DNA of 64,000 nucleotides, taken from contig NZ_CP054586.1 in NCBI RefSeq assembly GCF_003721435.2, positions 248,001 to 312,000 of the forward strand, given 5' to 3'. The DNA is from Halorubrum sp. CBA1229 (GTDB lineage: Archaea; Halobacteriota; Halobacteria; Halobacteriales; Haloferacaceae). The translations under genes were made by a program, and so were the position numbers. Below the pieces are notes generated by a model. It ran no database searches, was not told where the DNA came from, and saw only the letters and a list, made by a program, of their open reading frames with translations. Every line of letters begins with the position of its first letter. Positions within the stretch are counted from its first letter, which is position 1. Positions 61,163 to 64,000 of this stretch are shown here, in pieces.

Positions 61163-61980
61163 GCCTCGTCGACGCGACCCGGTCAGTTATAAACTCCCGG
61201 CGGCTGCCGCCGCTGCTGGTCTTCGGACTCCTCGGCGGGATACTGCTTGTCTACTTTGCGCTTCCCTTCGTAGTGTTTCTCGGCCGAACCGGATCGGTTC
61301 CTGTCGTCGAGACACTGCTGGAGACATCGAGCACCACGGCGGTCCGGAACTCGCTTCTCACCGCGCCGGCTGCAACCGCGGTCGCGACTGCGTTCGGTGT
61401 TCCGCTTGCGTACGTCCTTGCGCGCAAAACGTTCCCAGGAAAACGGCTTATCGAGGCGCTCGTTGTGCTCCCGCTCGTTGTCCCGCCGGTTGTTGGTGGG
61501 GCGATGCTGCTCAGCGTGGTGGGGCGGTTTACACCGATCGGCGCCGCCGCAGCACGCGCGGGGGTACCGCTGACGGGCAGCCTGCTTGGCGTCGTCCTCG
61601 CTCAGATGTTTGTCGCCGCGCCGTTCGTAGTGATTACTGCACGCGCCGGGTTTGGCGCCGTCGACGAACGGCTCGAACAGGCGTCTCGGTCACTCGGATA
61701 TGGGCCGATAGCCACGTTCAGACACGTGTCGCTTCCGCTCGCGAGCCGAGCGATCGTCGCCGGGATTGTGCTCACGTTCGCGCGGGCGATGGGCGAGTTT
61801 GGCGCCACGATGATGGTCGCGTACAACCCTCGGACGATGCCGACGCGTATCTGGGTTGACTTTATTTCCGGCGGGATCGACGCGATCGTCCCACTCGCGC
61901 TCGCTCTGTTGGCGGTCACGCTTGTCGTAGTTGTTACAGTACAACAATTCGCTGGCGTTCCAACAGTGGTGGAACGATGA
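61159..61980 (+). CDS. wtpB: Tungstate/molybdate ABC permease WtpB
   Basis: The 273-residue membrane protein has about six helices. It carries the BPD-permease signature with EAA-type loop LEQASRSLGYGPIATFRHVSLPLASRAIVAGI (about 177-208) and FARAMGEFGATMMVAYNPRTMPTRIWVDFISGG. Overlaps with wtpA and wtpC (4 bp each) show a single transcription unit. Confidence 0.92.
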   Translation: MSLVDATRSVINSRRLPPLLVFGLLGGILLVYFALPFVVFLGRTGSVPVVETLLETSSTTAVRNSLLTAPAATAVATAFGVPLAYVLARKTFPGKRLIEALVVLPLVVPPVVGGAMLLSVVGRFTPIGAAAARAGVPLTGSLLGVVLAQMFVAAPFVVITARAGFGAVDERLEQASRSLGYGPIATFRHVSLPLASRAIVAGIVLTFARAMGEFGATMMVAYNPRTMPTRIWVDFISGGIDAIVPLALALLAVTLVVVVTVQQFAGVPTVVER

Positions 61981-63128
61981 CCCTCAAACTTGACGGGCTA
62001 AGCCATCGATACGAGAGCGGACGTGCCCTCAACGATGTGTCGCTTGCCCTCGACGACGGAGAACTCGTTGCGCTGCTCGGACCGAGTGGCTGCGGGAAGA
62101 CGACCGTCGTCCAGGCGATCGCCGGACACCTCAACCCAACGGCTGGACGAGTGTCACTCCGCGAAATCGACGTCACCAGCGCCCCGCCGGAGAACCGCAA
62201 CGTTGGACTCGTTTTTCAGCAGCCGACGCTGTATCCGCATATGACTGTCAGCGAGAACGTCGCGTACGGCCTGAAAAGCGATGATCTCTCAGCCGAACAG
62301 GTGAGTAACCGCGTCGATCGGTACCTCGAACTGGTCGAACTCGCTGACCGACACGACGCGTCTCCGGAATCGCTGAGCGGAGGGGAGAGCCGCCGGATCG
62401 AACTCGCTCGTGCACTCGCTCCCGAACCGGATGTTCTCCTACTCGATGAACCGCTGTCGGCACTCGATAAGGGACTGCGTGCGCGGCTCCGCGACGAGAT
62501 CATCCGAGTCCAGCAGGAAACTGGCGTGACGACGCTGTTCGTCACCCACGATCAGGAAGACGCGATGTCGGTTGCGGACCGACTCGTCGTACTCCGCGAC
62601 GGGGAGGTTGTCGCGTCTGGACCGCCCAGAGAACTCTACGACTCGCCGCCGACCCGGTTCGTCGCGTCGTTTCTCGGACGCTCGAACGAACTCTCAGCAA
62701 GGGTCGAGAGCGGCGAGTCGTCACTGGTGACAATCGGCGGGACCGACTTCGCGGTCGACGCTTTGACGGACAGGCTCACTGATGCACCCCGAGCAGCTAT
62801 TCACGTGCGCCCCAGTGACCTGACTGTGAGATCTATGACACGGTCTGGAAAGTCGTCAAGTGAGATCGAGAGCATGTCGGACCGGTCAGGCGTATCGGTC
62901 GATGGTGGGGCACCCAACGAGCGACTGGGAACGATCAGGATGCCTGGGACAGTAGCACACGTACGCGACGTGGGGCGCCGCTACGACGTGTGCGTCGAGG
63001 TCGACTCCGGCGAGTCGGTGACCGTCGAGCGGCATCGTAGCGGACTCCACGAAAATGAACGCGTGACCGTTACCGCCGCAGTGAGCGACCTCACCGCATT
63101 TCCCGTCTCAGAACGAACCTCTGACTGA
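61977..63128 (+). CDS. wtpC: Tungstate/molybdate ABC ATPase WtpC
   Basis: The 383-residue protein has Walker A LLGPSGCGKTTV (about 34-45), Q-loop VFQQPTLYPHMTV, signature LSGGESRRIELARAL (about 134-148), Walker B DVLLLDEPLSALD and H-loop VTHDQEDA. The C-terminal 150 residues form a TOBE-like accessory domain (VRPSDLTVRS) with an unusually polar insertion around 288-318. It energises WtpB. Confidence 0.92.
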   Translation: MTLKLDGLSHRYESGRALNDVSLALDDGELVALLGPSGCGKTTVVQAIAGHLNPTAGRVSLREIDVTSAPPENRNVGLVFQQPTLYPHMTVSENVAYGLKSDDLSAEQVSNRVDRYLELVELADRHDASPESLSGGESRRIELARALAPEPDVLLLDEPLSALDKGLRARLRDEIIRVQQETGVTTLFVTHDQEDAMSVADRLVVLRDGEVVASGPPRELYDSPPTRFVASFLGRSNELSARVESGESSLVTIGGTDFAVDALTDRLTDAPRAAIHVRPSDLTVRSMTRSGKSSSEIESMSDRSGVSVDGGAPNERLGTIRMPGTVAHVRDVGRRYDVCVEVDSGESVTVERHRSGLHENERVTVTAAVSDLTAFPVSERTSD

Positions 63129-63186
63129 TTCTAACACATCCAGAGACAAAGACTCAAATAGTCAATTAGAGTATAATTCAACATCA

Positions 63187-63558
63187 TGCTCCCAGACGAT
63201 CTCCCAGTTGATCGCCAGAAATTGCTGACGTAGGAAACAGACTGCTGGCAGTGTAGCGAACAAACGCCTGTGGTCTGGCCCCGAGGGGGACCATCTTGAT
63301 ACGCCTCTCGGAGATATATTGGCGAATTACGAAACTCCTGTTAAACGGGTTTACAGCAATACTCTCGGCAAGAAAGTCTGGGGGAACGTCTGTCAGCACT
63401 GTGAGTCTTACCAAGGGAATCATTTCATCCAGCAAAAGGCACTGGAGATTGACCCTCCACTGGTAGACTGTCCATATTGTGGAGATGAACACGAATGGAG
63501 CCTGGACCAAGGGATGGGTGGGTCATTCGGACAGGGATGGGTCTCATGTCCAGAATAA
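63187..63558 (+). pseudogene. Zinc-ribbon protein, broken by a stop and a frameshift
   Basis: The ATG at 63187 gives MLPDDLPVDRQKLLT, then an in-frame TAG at 63232-63234. The same frame continues ETDCWQCSEQTPVVWPRGG before a shift near 63290. The downstream frame reads LDTPLGDILANYETPVKRVYSN, then VCQHCESYQGNHF and CPYCGDEHEW. Three CxxC pairs remain. A 79-codon frame from 63319 could still make the C-terminal two zinc pairs. Confidence 0.65.
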
Positions 63559-63661
63559 GGTGAAATACCGGTTGGTGACCCAAGGGGAGAGTGATGAATC
63601 AATTAGCTCCATACGGGGCCAGATCAGTAGTGTTTCAAAACCCGAATGAGTAAATTGCGAC

Positions 63662-63943
63662 ATGTACGATCTCACTGGCTTTCAGCGCGATCTGCTGTAC
63701 GTAGTTGCCGGACTTGATGACCCCCACGGACTCGCGATCAAAGACGAGCTCGAGGACTACTACGAAAAGGAAATCCATCATGGTCGGCTCTATCCGAATC
63801 TCGACACACTCGTTGAGAAGGGACTTGTCGAGAAAAGTCAGCGAGACCGTCGAACCAACGAGTACACTACCACTCGTCGGGGCAACAGAGAAATTGAGGC
63901 GCGAGCAGAATGGGAAGCTGAGTACATCGACCACGACGGCTGA
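63662..63943 (+). CDS. PadR-family transcriptional regulator, second copy
   Basis: The 93-residue product (MYDLTGFQRDLLYVVAGLDD) is nearly the same as the PadR protein at 22805-23092, differing by few residues in the HTH (YYEKEIHHGRLYPNLDTLVEKGLVEKS). It carries the complete PadR winged helix. It stands alone here, without the ABC exporter that the other copy faces, so one copy probably arose by duplication or transfer. No target is visible in the window. Confidence 0.88.
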   Translation: MYDLTGFQRDLLYVVAGLDDPHGLAIKDELEDYYEKEIHHGRLYPNLDTLVEKGLVEKSQRDRRTNEYTTTRRGNREIEARAEWEAEYIDHDG

Positions 63944-64000
63944 ACCGTCGCGATCGAGAACAGCCTAGCTTTGCCGCTTCACACTCTCGATGGCAATGAT

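Noticed and set aside
1-64000. tRNA or rRNA genes
   Set aside because: No cloverleaf-like sequence with a recognisable T-loop and no rRNA core sequence was found by eye. A covariance search would be needed to exclude them.

Overview
The window looks like DNA from a halophilic archaeon (class Halobacteria). The proteins are strongly Asp/Glu-rich, genes sit behind TATA-like boxes 25-35 bases upstream of starts, and there are several Orc1/Cdc6 genes, a CetZ tubulin-like protein, bacterio-opsin-activator type (HTH_10) regulators and typical haloarchaeal insertion sequences (ISH3, IS5, IS6, IS66, IS110, IS1595 and tnpB-only elements). The density of replication initiators, IS debris and catabolic genes suggests a megaplasmid or a plasmid integrated into a chromosome; this is inferred from gene content only.

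Layout. 1-8.3 kb: a sugar-acid type catabolic block (2-hydroxyacid dehydrogenase, mannonate-dehydratase-like protein, aldehyde dehydrogenase, a catalytically altered enolase paralogue, glycerate 2-kinase) that runs into broken IS elements and a broken fumarylacetoacetate hydrolase. 8.4-12.2 kb: a membrane/coiled-coil protein, an intact IS110 element and an IS1595 wreck. 12.2-36.2 kb: a replicon-like region with three orc1/cdc6 genes, each next to its own family of origin-box repeats. The three repeat families share a GAGGGGTG core but differ in the other half. Between the first and second origins lie cetZ, a methyltransferase, a permease, an orphan trpB, an ABC exporter, a PadR regulator, a family-B DNA polymerase with a degenerate exonuclease domain, a separate DEDD-type exonuclease, a RecA/RadA-like protein without a P-loop, a possible toxin-antitoxin pair and an MNT-HEPN pair. 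Six copies of a long inverted repeat (TTAACCAACA...TGTTGGTTAA) occur only in this segment, always between genes or touching a stop codon.

36.2-47 kb: IS6 debris, a saccharopine-dehydrogenase-family protein, UspA, a BCCT transporter-Rieske-amidohydrolase operon, two IclR regulators (one preceded by three copies of a 17-18 bp palindrome), a 37-residue zinc-ribbon microprotein and a second aldehyde dehydrogenase. 48-63.1 kb: a molybdenum/tungsten enzyme island with mobA, mobB, a dmsR-(E)-A-B-C-D-like respiratory operon, a second HTH_10 regulator, an Mrp-type Fe-S carrier and a WtpABC tungstate/molybdate transporter. These would import the metal, finish the cofactor, mature the enzyme and run anaerobic respiration. 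mobA is split by a tnpB element, and the third orc1/cdc6 gene is split by another. In both cases the two halves remain open and would rejoin in frame, so the insertions look recent.

No CRISPR array, rRNA or tRNA was recognised. Starts marked as uncertain were chosen from homology and promoter spacing by eye.
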